Part shown: positions 1 through 7,740 of the stretch, in pieces
How the letters are laid out: the number at the start of each line of letters is the position of its first letter
Position numbering within the stretch: the stretch's first letter is position 1
DNA from: Sorangiineae bacterium NIC37A_2
GTDB taxonomy: Bacteria; Myxococcota_A; Polyangia; Polyangiales; Polyangiaceae
Direction: 5' to 3'
DNA length: 64,000 nucleotides
Assembly (NCBI GenBank): GCA_002085155.1
Contig: NASX01000005.1
Coordinates: 77,811 to 141,810 of the forward strand
Made by a program: the position numbers and the translations under genes
Notes under the pieces: model-generated
Database searches by the model: none
What the model was told of the DNA's origin: nothing
What the model saw: only the letters and a program-made list of their open reading frames with translations

Positions 1-1006
1 CCCACTCCACAAGCCGAGTCACCTGACTCGGGTCGACCTCGGGCACGACCCCATGCCCCAGGTTGAAGATATGGCCCGGGAGAGCTTTCCCCTCTTCCAC
101 GACCTTTTTGGCTCTCTCCGCGAGAACTTCCCACGGCGCCAGAAGCAGCATCGGGTCGAGGTTTCCTTGGAGAGCGACGTCGGGACCCAGGCGCTTTGAG
201 GCCTCGGTCAGGCTGAGCCGCTGATCGACGCCGATCACCGTACCGCCCGCCTGCTTCTGCAGTTCGAGCAGCGTGCTAGTTCCGGTGCCAAAATGGATCA
301 CCGGTACACCCAAAGTCATCACATCCTGGAGAATGTGCTCGACGTGGGGGGCGACGGAGGTCGCGTAGTCTTCCGGCGCGAGCGCGCCGACCCAGGAGTC
401 GAACAGCTGAACCGCTTGCGCGCCTGCTTCGACCTGGGCCCTGAGGTAAAGCCGGACCACCTCAGCCAGCTTTTCCATTAGGCTCGCCCAGACGCGGGGT
501 TCCGAGTACATGAGCCGCTTGGTGCGAATGTATTGGGAGGATTTTCCGCCTTCGATCAGGTAACTCGCCAGCGTAAAAGGCGCTCCCGCGAACCCGATGA
601 GCGGCGTCTTGCCGTCGAGCTCGCGACGGATCATCGCGATCGCGTCGAGTACGTAGCCGAGGCTCTCCCGCGGATCGACGACCCGCAGACGCGCCACATC
701 GTCCGCCGTGCGGATCGGCGAGTGGACCACGGGGCCTTCCCCTTGGGCGAACTCGAACGGCGCGCCCATCGGCTCAATCGGCAGGAGAATGTCAGCGAAC
801 AAGATCGCCGCGTCCGGCTGATGGGCGCGGATGGGCTGGAGCGTGACCTCGGTAGCGAGCTCCGGATTCTTACAAAGGTCGAGCAGCGTATAGCGGCTCC
901 GGAGCGCGCGGTACTCGGGCATGTAGCGACCTGCCTGCCGCATGAGCCAAATCGGTGTGGTGTCGACGGGTTCGCGCCGACAGGCCCTGAGGAAACGGTC
1001 CCACAT
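1..1006 (-). CDS. hemE: Uroporphyrinogen decarboxylase, 3' end cut by window edge
   Basis: Decarboxylates the four acetate side chains of uroporphyrinogen III to give coproporphyrinogen III, a cytoplasmic step of haem synthesis. Reading down from the ATG at 1006, the N-terminus carries the family's RQAGRYMPEYR substrate-binding motif (about residues 24-34). FAGAPFTLASY lies mid-protein, and LGHGVVPEVDP sits near the C-terminus just before the window edge. About 335 codons are visible against a usual 340-355, so only the last few residues are missing. The start follows the stop of the CcmE-like gene by 11 bases, so the two are probably co-transcribed, which fits a shared haem theme. Identification is firm; only the C-terminal end is unseen. 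Confidence 0.96.
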   Translation of the reverse strand, partial: MWDRFLRACRREPVDTTPIWLMRQAGRYMPEYRALRSRYTLLDLCKNPELATEVTLQPIRAHQPDAAILFADILLPIEPMGAPFEFAQGEGPVVHSPIRTADDVARLRVVDPRESLGYVLDAIAMIRRELDGKTPLIGFAGAPFTLASYLIEGGKSSQYIRTKRLMYSEPRVWASLMEKLAEVVRLYLRAQVEAGAQAVQLFDSWVGALAPEDYATSVAPHVEHILQDVMTLGVPVIHFGTGTSTLLELQKQAGGTVIGVDQRLSLTEASKRLGPDVALQGNLDPMLLLAPWEVLAERAKKVVEEGKALPGHIFNLGHGVVPEVDPSQVTRLVEW

Positions 1007-1017
1007 GGGCCAGATAG

Positions 1018-1629
1018 TTACTCCTCAATCGCCGGAACGGCCACGGGCATTCCGATCGCCTCATGCGGAGCGGCCTCACCGCCGGCCGCTTTCTGTTGCA
1101 TCTCGTACTTGCTCGGGCATTTCGCCATGATCTTGGTGGCGTCGAGGAAGCCTTCCTTCGAAAGAGTTCCCTCCGCGGTCACCTTGACGTCCATGCCCGG
1201 GACGTCACGGAACGTGTCCGGAACGACGCAGTCGGGATAGTGGACCTTGAGCACCTTGCCTTCGTGCTCCATCGAGAAGCGATACTCGCAAGGATCCGCG
1301 CGGTAACGCAGGCTGCCTTTGACGAGATCGCCTTCAACGCGGACCGTCCTGCCCTCGTACTTTTCGACATTCGTGACGAGCTCGGAGGTCGTCACCGAAT
1401 AAATCGCTGCGCCATCCACTCCCGAGAAGAGCAGGACCAAGACCGCCGCGCCGAGTCCCAAAAGGAGGATCAAAAATCCCCAATTGCCGCGGCTCGGGCC
1501 GGTCTTCTTCACGCCCCCCGAAATCCCCGAAGGATCGCGCGAGCCCTCGCCGGTTTCTTGTGCGACGGAGCCCTTGGCGCCTCGTTCGGCTTCGTCAAAG
1601 GCTTTTTCGAGCTCTTGGTTCAGGTCCAT
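1018..1629 (-). CDS. ccmE: CcmE-type haem chaperone, CxxxY variant
   Basis: Membrane-anchored cytochrome c maturation protein that would carry haem across the periplasm to the cytochrome c lyase. A charged 48-residue N-terminus precedes one membrane segment (about residues 50-70, GFLILLLGLGAAVLVLL). A beta-rich OB-fold-like domain follows, containing VEKYEGRTVRVEG and GMDVKVTAEGTL. Where classical CcmE has its haem-binding histidine, this protein has LDATKIMAKCPSKYE: a Cys171-x3-Tyr175 arrangement known from archaeal and some deltaproteobacterial CcmE. At 203 residues it is longer than most CcmE because of the N- and C-terminal extensions. It lies directly upstream of hemE. No other ccm gene is in the window, so the rest of the maturation system must be elsewhere. 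Confidence 0.8.
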   Translation of the reverse strand: MDLNQELEKAFDEAERGAKGSVAQETGEGSRDPSGISGGVKKTGPSRGNWGFLILLLGLGAAVLVLLFSGVDGAAIYSVTTSELVTNVEKYEGRTVRVEGDLVKGSLRYRADPCEYRFSMEHEGKVLKVHYPDCVVPDTFRDVPGMDVKVTAEGTLSKEGFLDATKIMAKCPSKYEMQQKAAGGEAAPHEAIGMPVAVPAIEE

Positions 1630-1736
1630 GTGCGCCCTTTGAATGTAGCGGGAGGTAGGGCAGAGTCCAGCACGTGCTCGGCCCGCGCTCCGGTCAGACT
1701 CGCTCGCTGCTCAAGATCGAGGTGGGGCGCAAAGAT

Positions 1737-2705
1737 ATGCTCCCGGCGCTCTGTCTCGGCTGCGGAGCACCGGGAACTCGCGGAATCGAGCTGCCCGCCC
1801 TGTCTCCAGGCAAACAGAGCCGGAGCGGGTATTTGTGCGACGCCTGCGAAGAAAAACGGCGCGCCGCGGCCACCCGCGCTTTCGCGAGTCGAATGGCCCT
1901 TACGGTCCTCTTGGTCGCGTGCGCCGCGGTCGTGCTGTTCGCTTACGAAGACAGCGCGCTGCTCCGCCAGGCTTGGATTGTGATGCTTTGGGGAGTGGGG
2001 GCCACGGCTTTGCTCGAGGTTTGGCTCGCTCGCCGCGAACCAGGGCGCGCCTTCTTCGAGAGTTCGCGAGAAACGGGCGAAGGGTTCCTCTTCGTTCCTG
2101 ACACGGAGGCCGGGAGAAAAATCGCTCGCGCCCTCGAGCCCCGCCGCACCGAGTCCGTAGAGCACGCTCCTTCTCGCCCCCTCTCGCTCGGGAGCCTTGT
2201 GCCCACGAGCGCAGCGCTGGGCCTCTTTTTCCTGGCCCATTTCAGCCTCGACTCCGAGCTCATCATCTTGGACGCCGAAGGGGACAGCACGATCTTGGTC
2301 GACCATCGCCTCCGCGGACGAGTAGAGAGCGTGTCGCGAGAATCGCCCACTCGCCTCTCTTCCTTGCGCGTATTTTCCGGAACGCGGCAGGTGACTTGGC
2401 TCGGCGCCGACGGGCGCATTCGCTTCGACGACAAAGTCGGTATTGCACCGGGACAGGTGGTTCTGCTCGCGGCGCCCCCCAAGGGAAAGTGTCTTTTTCT
2501 CGAGTCTCAAAGCTACGGCGAGGCGGGCCCCGATCACCATTTGCTTGAGCTCGGTCCTGGGCCGGTTCACTACCTCGAACCACCACCTGACCACTGGCTT
2601 GAGCCGATGCCGCCACCGGAGCCGACTGCGACCCGCGGCGGCCAAATGACAGCGCTCCGCCTTCTGCCCTGCCGTTCCCCGCGATCGCGCCGGGCGGAGC
2701 TTTGA
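1737..2705 (+). CDS. Zinc-ribbon membrane protein of unknown function
   Basis: I do not recognise a named family. From the ATG at 1737 the protein is 322 residues. It opens with two Cys pairs, LCLGCG (Cys6, Cys9) and YLCDACE (Cys34, Cys37), as in a short zinc ribbon. Two hydrophobic segments follow at about residues 51-69 and 78-97, with another near residue 155 (TSAALGLFFLAHF). The C-terminal half looks soluble and ends in a proline-rich, then basic tail. An in-frame start at 1674 exists, but 1737 places the ribbon at the very N-terminus and has a GAGGTGG ribosome-binding site upstream. It is divergent from the ccmE/hemE pair and ends 64 bases before grpE. The Cys pattern suggests metal binding; the role is open. 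Confidence 0.6.
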   Translation: MLPALCLGCGAPGTRGIELPALSPGKQSRSGYLCDACEEKRRAAATRAFASRMALTVLLVACAAVVLFAYEDSALLRQAWIVMLWGVGATALLEVWLARREPGRAFFESSRETGEGFLFVPDTEAGRKIARALEPRRTESVEHAPSRPLSLGSLVPTSAALGLFFLAHFSLDSELIILDAEGDSTILVDHRLRGRVESVSRESPTRLSSLRVFSGTRQVTWLGADGRIRFDDKVGIAPGQVVLLAAPPKGKCLFLESQSYGEAGPDHHLLELGPGPVHYLEPPPDHWLEPMPPPEPTATRGGQMTALRLLPCRSPRSRRAEL

Positions 2706-2732
2706 CCGATAACCCGAGGCTTTCGGGCGAAG

Positions 2733-2760
2733 TTGGCAGAAGCGGGGGGGTGATTATACT
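2733..2760 (+). promoter_or_regulatory. Sigma-70-like promoter upstream of grpE
   Basis: TTGGCA (2733-2738) and TATACT (2755-2760) are separated by 16 bases and closely match a housekeeping -35/-10 pair. The -10 box ends only nine bases before the grpE GTG, so transcription from it would begin at or within a few bases of the start codon. No CIRCE-type inverted repeat is visible here. Confidence 0.5.
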
Positions 2761-2769
2761 GCGCCGAGC

Positions 2770-3345
2770 GTGGCAGACGATCCTATTGAAAACCAAAGTA
2801 CGACTTCGGATTCGGCGCCTTCGGAGGTCCTCGAAGAACAGAGCGGCCCCTCTCCTCTCGAAGAGGCGCAGGCGGAAGCCGCTCGTCTGAAGGACCAGCT
2901 GCTCCGGACGGCCGCCGACTTCGACAACTTCCGAAAGCGTTCGCGCCGGGAGATCGCCGATGCAGAGCGCAAGGGCCGCGACACCTTGCTCAAGGAGCTC
3001 CTGCCGGTCTTCGACAACCTGGAGCGCGCTACCGCGCTCGGCAGCGTGGCTGATGGCGGGGACGTGCGCGGAATCCTCGACGGAATCGAGCTTGTATCGC
3101 GCCAGTTCCGCGACACTCTGCAGCGCCTCGGCGTTGAACGCATCAAGACCGTGGGCGAGGTGTTTGACCCCGCGTACCACGAAGCGATCCAGCACCTGGA
3201 AACGAATGACGTCCCTCCGGGCAATGTGGCCCATGAAGTGCAGTCCGGTTATCGGGAGGGCGAGCGGGTGATTCGACCGGCCCTCGTGGTCGTCGCGAAG
3301 CCCGTGAGCGCCGCCGCCGCTACGGAAAGTGAACCCAGCGCCTAA
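2770..3345 (+). CDS. grpE: GrpE nucleotide-exchange factor
   Basis: Co-chaperone that releases ADP from DnaK and so drives the chaperone cycle in the cytoplasm. The protein has 191 residues. An acidic disordered N-terminus (about 1-30) is followed by a long helical coiled coil with the hallmark AADFDNFRKRSRRE and a DNLERA segment. The C-terminal beta domain contains GEVFDPAYHEAIQ and GYREGERVIRPALVVV, both strongly conserved in GrpE. The start is GTG at 2770. No Shine-Dalgarno sequence is well placed before it, and a promoter -10 box lies nine bases upstream. The gene is followed 26 bases later by dnaK, so the two form a chaperone operon. No dnaJ or hrcA is nearby. Identification is secure. 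Confidence 0.95.
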   Translation: MADDPIENQSTTSDSAPSEVLEEQSGPSPLEEAQAEAARLKDQLLRTAADFDNFRKRSRREIADAERKGRDTLLKELLPVFDNLERATALGSVADGGDVRGILDGIELVSRQFRDTLQRLGVERIKTVGEVFDPAYHEAIQHLETNDVPPGNVAHEVQSGYREGERVIRPALVVVAKPVSAAAATESEPSA

Positions 3346-3371
3346 GGTCGCTCGATCCTCCTCATAAACTC

Positions 3372-5210
3372 ATGGCCAAAATCATCGGCATTGACCTCGG
3401 CACGACCAACAGCTGTGTGTGCGTGCTCGAAGGCACAGGGCCTCGAGGGGAACCGGAAATCGCCGTCATCCCGAACGTTGAGGGGGCCCGGACGACGCCG
3501 AGTGTCGTCGCCTTCACCGAACGCGGAGACCGCTTGGTCGGCCAAGTCGCCAAGCGTCAGGCCACGACCAATCCCACGCGCACCATCGCCGCGGTCAAAC
3601 GCCTGATGGGCCAGAAGTTTAGCGCCGCCGAAGTCCAGACGCAGAAGGCGGTCTCTTCCTACAACATCGTCGAGCACGAAAACGGCGACGCGTGGGTCGA
3701 GATCGATGGCCAGCGCTACTCGCCCCCCGAGATCTCCAGCATGGTCCTCAGGGCCATGAAAGAGATCGCCGAGACCTACGTCGGCGAAGAGATCACCCAA
3801 GCAGTGGTCACGGTCCCCGCCTACTTCGACGACGCGCAGCGTCAGGCGACCAAAGACGCGGGGCGAATCGCCGGGCTCGAAATCGAGCGCATCATCAACG
3901 AGCCGACGGCCGCAGCTCTCGCCTACGGCCTCGACAAGACCGCCTCCGGGCGCATCGTCGTTTACGATCTCGGCGGAGGGACCTTCGATATCTCGGTGCT
4001 CGAGATCGCCTCGGGCGTCTTCAGCGTCAAGGCCACCGGTGGCGATACCCATCTCGGCGGCGAAGACTTCGACCGGCTCCTCATCGATCGCCTCGCCGAA
4101 GAGTTCTTGGAGAAGAACAACATCGACCTGCGCCAGGACAAGATGAGCCTGCAGCGCCTGCGAGAAGCGGTCGAACGAGCCAAACACGAACTTTCGTCAT
4201 CGCTCGAGACCGAGGTCAACCTGCCGTTCATCGCGACGGGTCCGAGCGGCCCGCTCCATCTCGAGCGGACCGTGAAGCGCAGCGAGCTCGAGATCTTGGT
4301 TCGCCCCCTCGTCGACCGCACGATCGCCGCCTGTAAGGCCACCCTGAAAGACGCTGGCCTCGGCCCCGAAGACATCGGGGAGGTCGTGCTCGTCGGCGGC
4401 ATGACCCGCATGCCTCTCGTCCAGCGCGCTGTGGTCGAGTATTTCGGGAAACAACCGAACAAGACGGTCAATCCCGACGAAGTCGTCGCCTTCGGCGCGG
4501 CCATCCAAGCGGCCGCCTTGAGCGGAACCATCGATGAGGTGCTGCTGCTCGATGTGACTCCGCTGTCGATCGGTGTCGAAACGGGCGGCGGCGTCTTCAC
4601 CCGCCTCATCCCGCGCAACACGACGATTCCGACCGAGCGCAGTGAGATCTTCACGACCAGCGTCGACAACCAGAACTTCGTGCCCGTCCACGTCCTGCAG
4701 GGTGAGCGCGAGATGGCTCAGGACAATCGCAGCCTCGCGAGCTTCGAGCTCACGGGCATCCCGCCCGCGCCCCGCGGCGTGCCGAAGATCCAGGTGACCT
4801 TCTCGATCGACGCCGAAGGCCTCCTCTCGGTGTCGGCGCGGGACCTCGGCACCGGCCGGGCCCACTCCGTGACCGTGCGTCCCGCGAGCGGCCTGACGCA
4901 GGCGGAGGTCGATCAGCTGGTGGCGGCGGGCGAGCGCTACCGGGAGGCGGACGAGCTCCGGAGAAGCCTCGCCGAGCTCAAGAACCAGGCCGAAACGCTC
5001 ATCTATACGACCGAGCAGGCCGTCGACGCCTACGGCGAGCTCCTCTCGCCCGATCACACGGCAAAGGTCCGCGCTCAGATCCAGAACCTCAAGGCGCTCC
5101 TCGCGAGCGGCGCCGGCCTCGACGCCATCAGGGCCGCCTACATGGAGCTCGAAGGGGCCGCCTACGACATCGCCGAACTCATGTACGGCGGGGCCGAAGC
5201 CAAGAGCTAA
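3372..5210 (+). CDS. dnaK: Chaperone DnaK (Hsp70)
   Basis: ATP-driven cytoplasmic chaperone. The nucleotide-binding domain starts with IGIDLGTTNSCV and contains IINEPTAAALAYG, VYDLGGGTFDISVLE and EVVLVGGMTRMP. The interdomain linker and start of the substrate-binding domain read EVLLLDVTPLSIGVETGGG, followed by the beta-sandwich (NTTIPTERSEIF, QGEREMAQDNRSL). The helical lid runs to the end. The protein is 612 residues, shorter than the usual 630-640. It stops at YDIAELMYGGAEAKS and lacks the usual long disordered acidic tail. It lies 26 bases after grpE. The linker after SVSARDLGTG is also less like the standard HGTATGKEQ-type motif. It is clearly an Hsp70, and the grpE neighbour supports DnaK rather than HscA. 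Confidence 0.95.
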   Translation: MAKIIGIDLGTTNSCVCVLEGTGPRGEPEIAVIPNVEGARTTPSVVAFTERGDRLVGQVAKRQATTNPTRTIAAVKRLMGQKFSAAEVQTQKAVSSYNIVEHENGDAWVEIDGQRYSPPEISSMVLRAMKEIAETYVGEEITQAVVTVPAYFDDAQRQATKDAGRIAGLEIERIINEPTAAALAYGLDKTASGRIVVYDLGGGTFDISVLEIASGVFSVKATGGDTHLGGEDFDRLLIDRLAEEFLEKNNIDLRQDKMSLQRLREAVERAKHELSSSLETEVNLPFIATGPSGPLHLERTVKRSELEILVRPLVDRTIAACKATLKDAGLGPEDIGEVVLVGGMTRMPLVQRAVVEYFGKQPNKTVNPDEVVAFGAAIQAAALSGTIDEVLLLDVTPLSIGVETGGGVFTRLIPRNTTIPTERSEIFTTSVDNQNFVPVHVLQGEREMAQDNRSLASFELTGIPPAPRGVPKIQVTFSIDAEGLLSVSARDLGTGRAHSVTVRPASGLTQAEVDQLVAAGERYREADELRRSLAELKNQAETLIYTTEQAVDAYGELLSPDHTAKVRAQIQNLKALLASGAGLDAIRAAYMELEGAAYDIAELMYGGAEAKS

Positions 5211-5260
5211 GCGGGGGCCAAAATTTGGCCCAGGGCGCGCGGCCAGCGTACCTGGATGCG

Positions 5261-5944
5261 ATGGCTCGGAAACTCTCTTCCGCTGTCCTCTTGCTCGGGA
5301 TGAGCGCGCTCGCCTGTTCGACGCGCCATTGGGCCGAGGTCAAGAGCGCCGAGGGCCCTCCCCCTCCCGGACAGCGCGCCCTGCATACTGGCCGCCTCTT
5401 CGTCAGCTTGGACCGCTCGATCTCCGAGATCCAGTGCGTTCGAACAGATCGTTATCGACCCGTTTGTTTCCACAACTTGCGCAGCTCCCTTGAAGCGGCG
5501 CTCTCGAAGAACTTCTGGTCGAGCTTCCCCGAGACCATCATCGGCAGCGAAAAAGACGCGACGGAGCGCGACTACGTGCTCGAGGTCCACTTCGCGTTTG
5601 AGACCTTGCCTCCCGGCGACGGGCCCGGATGGTCGGCCGGTGCCAAGGCCCACTATCGACTGTTGCGCGCGGGCCAGGTGCTCCACGAAGAGACCCTCGC
5701 CTCGCGGTCGCGCGCCGACTACGCCTATGGGGCGCCGCTCGGCGAAGGCGCGAGCGACACCCTAGACGCCATCGCCCAGCACATCGTGCTCCGAGTGAGC
5801 CAGGTGCCCGAGCTTGAACCCGACGCGCCCAGGCCGCTCCCCGCGGTCGCCACGAGGCCCATCGTAACGACAACAGCAGCCGCAAAGGCGCCCTCGCTCC
5901 ACAAGAGCGCTCCACAAGTCGAAGCGCGTCTCGCGACCCGCTGA
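5261..5944 (+). CDS. Predicted lipoprotein of unknown function
   Basis: The 227-residue product begins MARKLSSAVLLLGMSALAC, a typical lipoprotein signal with Cys19 as the likely acylation site; it should sit in the envelope. A TTG twelve codons upstream (5225) would break the compact signal peptide, so ATG 5261 is chosen. The mature part has a mixed alpha/beta look: LHTGRLFVSLD, RDYVLEVHFAFETL and AHYRLLRAGQVLHEETL. It ends in an alanine/threonine-rich tail. The alternating strands resemble small envelope lipoproteins, but I recognise no family. It begins 50 bases after dnaK and converges on dnaA with 11 bases between the stops. Confidence 0.65.
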   Translation: MARKLSSAVLLLGMSALACSTRHWAEVKSAEGPPPPGQRALHTGRLFVSLDRSISEIQCVRTDRYRPVCFHNLRSSLEAALSKNFWSSFPETIIGSEKDATERDYVLEVHFAFETLPPGDGPGWSAGAKAHYRLLRAGQVLHEETLASRSRADYAYGAPLGEGASDTLDAIAQHIVLRVSQVPELEPDAPRPLPAVATRPIVTTTAAAKAPSLHKSAPQVEARLATR

Positions 5945-5955
5945 AGCCCTCGCTC

Positions 5956-7395
5956 TTACTGCTCGCTCGAGGCGAGTCGACGCTCGATGGCTTCGAGGTG
6001 CGCGTTGACCTGGGGATCTCGCTTGCGCAGGGACTCGACGCGGCGCACCGCGCTCATCACCGTCGTGTGGTCGCGGTTGCCGAAGGCGCGCCCGAGCTCC
6101 GGGAAGCTCGACTTCAGACGCTGACGGCAGAGATACATCGCCACCTGCCGCGCAAAGGCGACCGATTTGTGGCGATCTTTGCTCATCAGATCGGCGTTCG
6201 TAACGCGGAAATGGGAGCAGACGACGCGCTGAATGTCGACGAGACCGACCAACCGCTGGGAGGCCGTAGCCACGAGGGCGAGTTCTCCCTGCATGACTTC
6301 ATCGTCGAGGGTTCGACCCGTCAAAGACGCCTTCGCCGCGAGACGAATGAGCGCGCCTTCGAGCTCACGCACGTTCGAGTGAACCTTCTGCGCGAGCAGG
6401 ACCGCGACCGTATCTGAGAGCGGGATCGCCTCGATCTGGGCCTTCTTCTTCAAGATCGCCACGCGCGTTTCGAGGCCCGGGGCCTGAACATCTGCCACGA
6501 GACCCGAGGTGAAACGGGAGACGAGCCGCTCCGGCATCCGCTGCAGCTGCTGAGGATACTTGTCGCTCGTCAGGATGATCGGAACACCCGTGTCGTGCAG
6601 CGCGTTGAAGGTATGGAAGAACTCCTCCTGGGTTTGTTCACGACCGGCCAAGAACTGGACGTCGTCGAGCAGGAGCACGTCACACTGCGTTCGGTAACGA
6701 GCGCGGAACTCGTCCATGCGGTGGTTCTGGAGAGCTTCAATGAACTCGTTCGTGAAGTGCTCCGCGGAGACGTACACGATGCGCGCATTTGGATGCATCG
6801 AAAGCACCTTGTGCGCGATGGCGTGCATGAGGTGCGTCTTGCCGAGGCCCGTGCCGCCCGTAATGAAAAGGGGATTGTAGCGAGGGGCCCCGCCACTCGC
6901 GCAGGCATAAGCTGCGGCGTGGGCTAGCTCATTCGAGGAGCCCACGATGAAATTCTCGAAGGTGTACTTCGGGTTGAACTGGAAAGCGGGCGGCGGCGGA
7001 ACCGAAGCAACGCGCAGCTGCGCCCCGGAGGAGGTCGGGCGCGGACGGTCGACGTCGCTCGCAGCGGAGCTCGGCGGCGGGGCGCTGCTCGGAGACGAGC
7101 TCGGTCCAAGTTTCCGCGGCGGGCAGATCGGCGAGCTGAGCAGCGGATTCACTGTCCAGCCCACCTCGAGGGGACGACCCAAGAGGAGCTCGAGTTGTTC
7201 GAGCAGCGTCGGAAGGAAATGAGTCTTGACCCAATCGCGCACGAACTCGTCGCGGGCGACCAGACAAAGTCGCCCGTCTTTGATCCCCTCGAATCCAACC
7301 GAGGCGAACCATTGCTCGAACGTGGCAGGCGAGCGGGTCCTCGTGTGGAGGAGCGCTTGGAGCCACGAGTCTTGTTCAATCGACGAGAGCTGCAT
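5956..7395 (-). CDS. dnaA: Chromosomal replication initiator protein DnaA
   Basis: Binds DnaA boxes in oriC and opens the origin with ATP. From the ATG at 7395 it has 479 residues. Domain I (WLQALLHTRTRSPATFEQWF) comes first, then a proline/serine-rich domain II. The AAA+ domain begins near YTFENFIVGSSNELAHAA, with Walker A GGTGLGKTHLMHA, Walker B VLLLDDVQF and the HSNVRELEGALIRL region. The C-terminal DNA-binding domain has GRAFGNRDHTTVMSAVRRVE, matching the DnaA signature. A TTG three codons upstream (7404) is also in frame but lies inside a tandem repeat; neither start has a clear Shine-Dalgarno. dnaN, recF and gyrB are not next to it. The upstream side is the candidate origin. Confidence 0.96.
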   Translation of the reverse strand: MQLSSIEQDSWLQALLHTRTRSPATFEQWFASVGFEGIKDGRLCLVARDEFVRDWVKTHFLPTLLEQLELLLGRPLEVGWTVNPLLSSPICPPRKLGPSSSPSSAPPPSSAASDVDRPRPTSSGAQLRVASVPPPPAFQFNPKYTFENFIVGSSNELAHAAAYACASGGAPRYNPLFITGGTGLGKTHLMHAIAHKVLSMHPNARIVYVSAEHFTNEFIEALQNHRMDEFRARYRTQCDVLLLDDVQFLAGREQTQEEFFHTFNALHDTGVPIILTSDKYPQQLQRMPERLVSRFTSGLVADVQAPGLETRVAILKKKAQIEAIPLSDTVAVLLAQKVHSNVRELEGALIRLAAKASLTGRTLDDEVMQGELALVATASQRLVGLVDIQRVVCSHFRVTNADLMSKDRHKSVAFARQVAMYLCRQRLKSSFPELGRAFGNRDHTTVMSAVRRVESLRKRDPQVNAHLEAIERRLASSEQ

Positions 7396-7400
7396 AGGGG

Positions 7401-7420
7401 TCAAAAAACGTCAAAAAACG
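7401..7420. repeat. Tandem 10-base repeat just upstream of dnaA
   Basis: TCAAAAAACG occurs twice in a row, five bases from the dnaA ATG. Read in the dnaA direction it is CGTTTTTTGA twice. It may be part of the dnaA leader, a regulator site or an easily melted element. Confidence 0.6.
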
Positions 7421-7524
7421 GTGTCGCCTTCGCGCGAGGCGGGAAGGAACCAGAAGGAAAGCAGAGGGCTCAGCTCCGACAGAGCGTCCGTCCGGACGCC
7501 GCGTGCCCACGGGACACGAACAAG

Positions 7525-7545
7525 CTATCCACAGCCTGGGGATAA
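7525..7545. promoter_or_regulatory. Two inverted DnaA-box-like sites
   Basis: CTATCCACA (7525-7533) and, on the opposite strand, TTATCCCCA (7537-7545) each differ by one base from the DnaA box TTATCCACA. They face each other three bases apart. Their position about 130 bases upstream of dnaA supports a role in initiation or in dnaA autoregulation. Confidence 0.55.
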
Positions 7546-7720
7546 CTTGGGTAGAAGTGGGGGGGAGACAATGAGACCATCTTCATGAAAAGCCAGCGAT
7601 TTCCCGAAACGGTATCATACCTGAGCGAGCCGAGTTTAATCTTCGGAACAACTTCCATCCTGCCCACATCTCCCCCAACACTGAACAAACAGGAAGTCTT
7701 CACCCAGAGGTAAACCCAAG

Positions 7721-7740
7721 CACTTTGGCGAGCCAAAGTG
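7721..7740. repeat. 20-base near-perfect inverted repeat
   Basis: CACTTTGGC and GCCAAAGTG form perfect 9-base arms around a GA centre. The size and symmetry fit a dimeric regulator's operator or a small hairpin. No T-run follows, so a terminator is unlikely. It sits in the middle of the gene-free region. Confidence 0.5.

Noticed and set aside
7470-7736. 88-residue minus-strand frame in the dnaA intergenic region
   Set aside because: No recognisable domain or ribosome-binding site, and it covers the DnaA-box-like sites.
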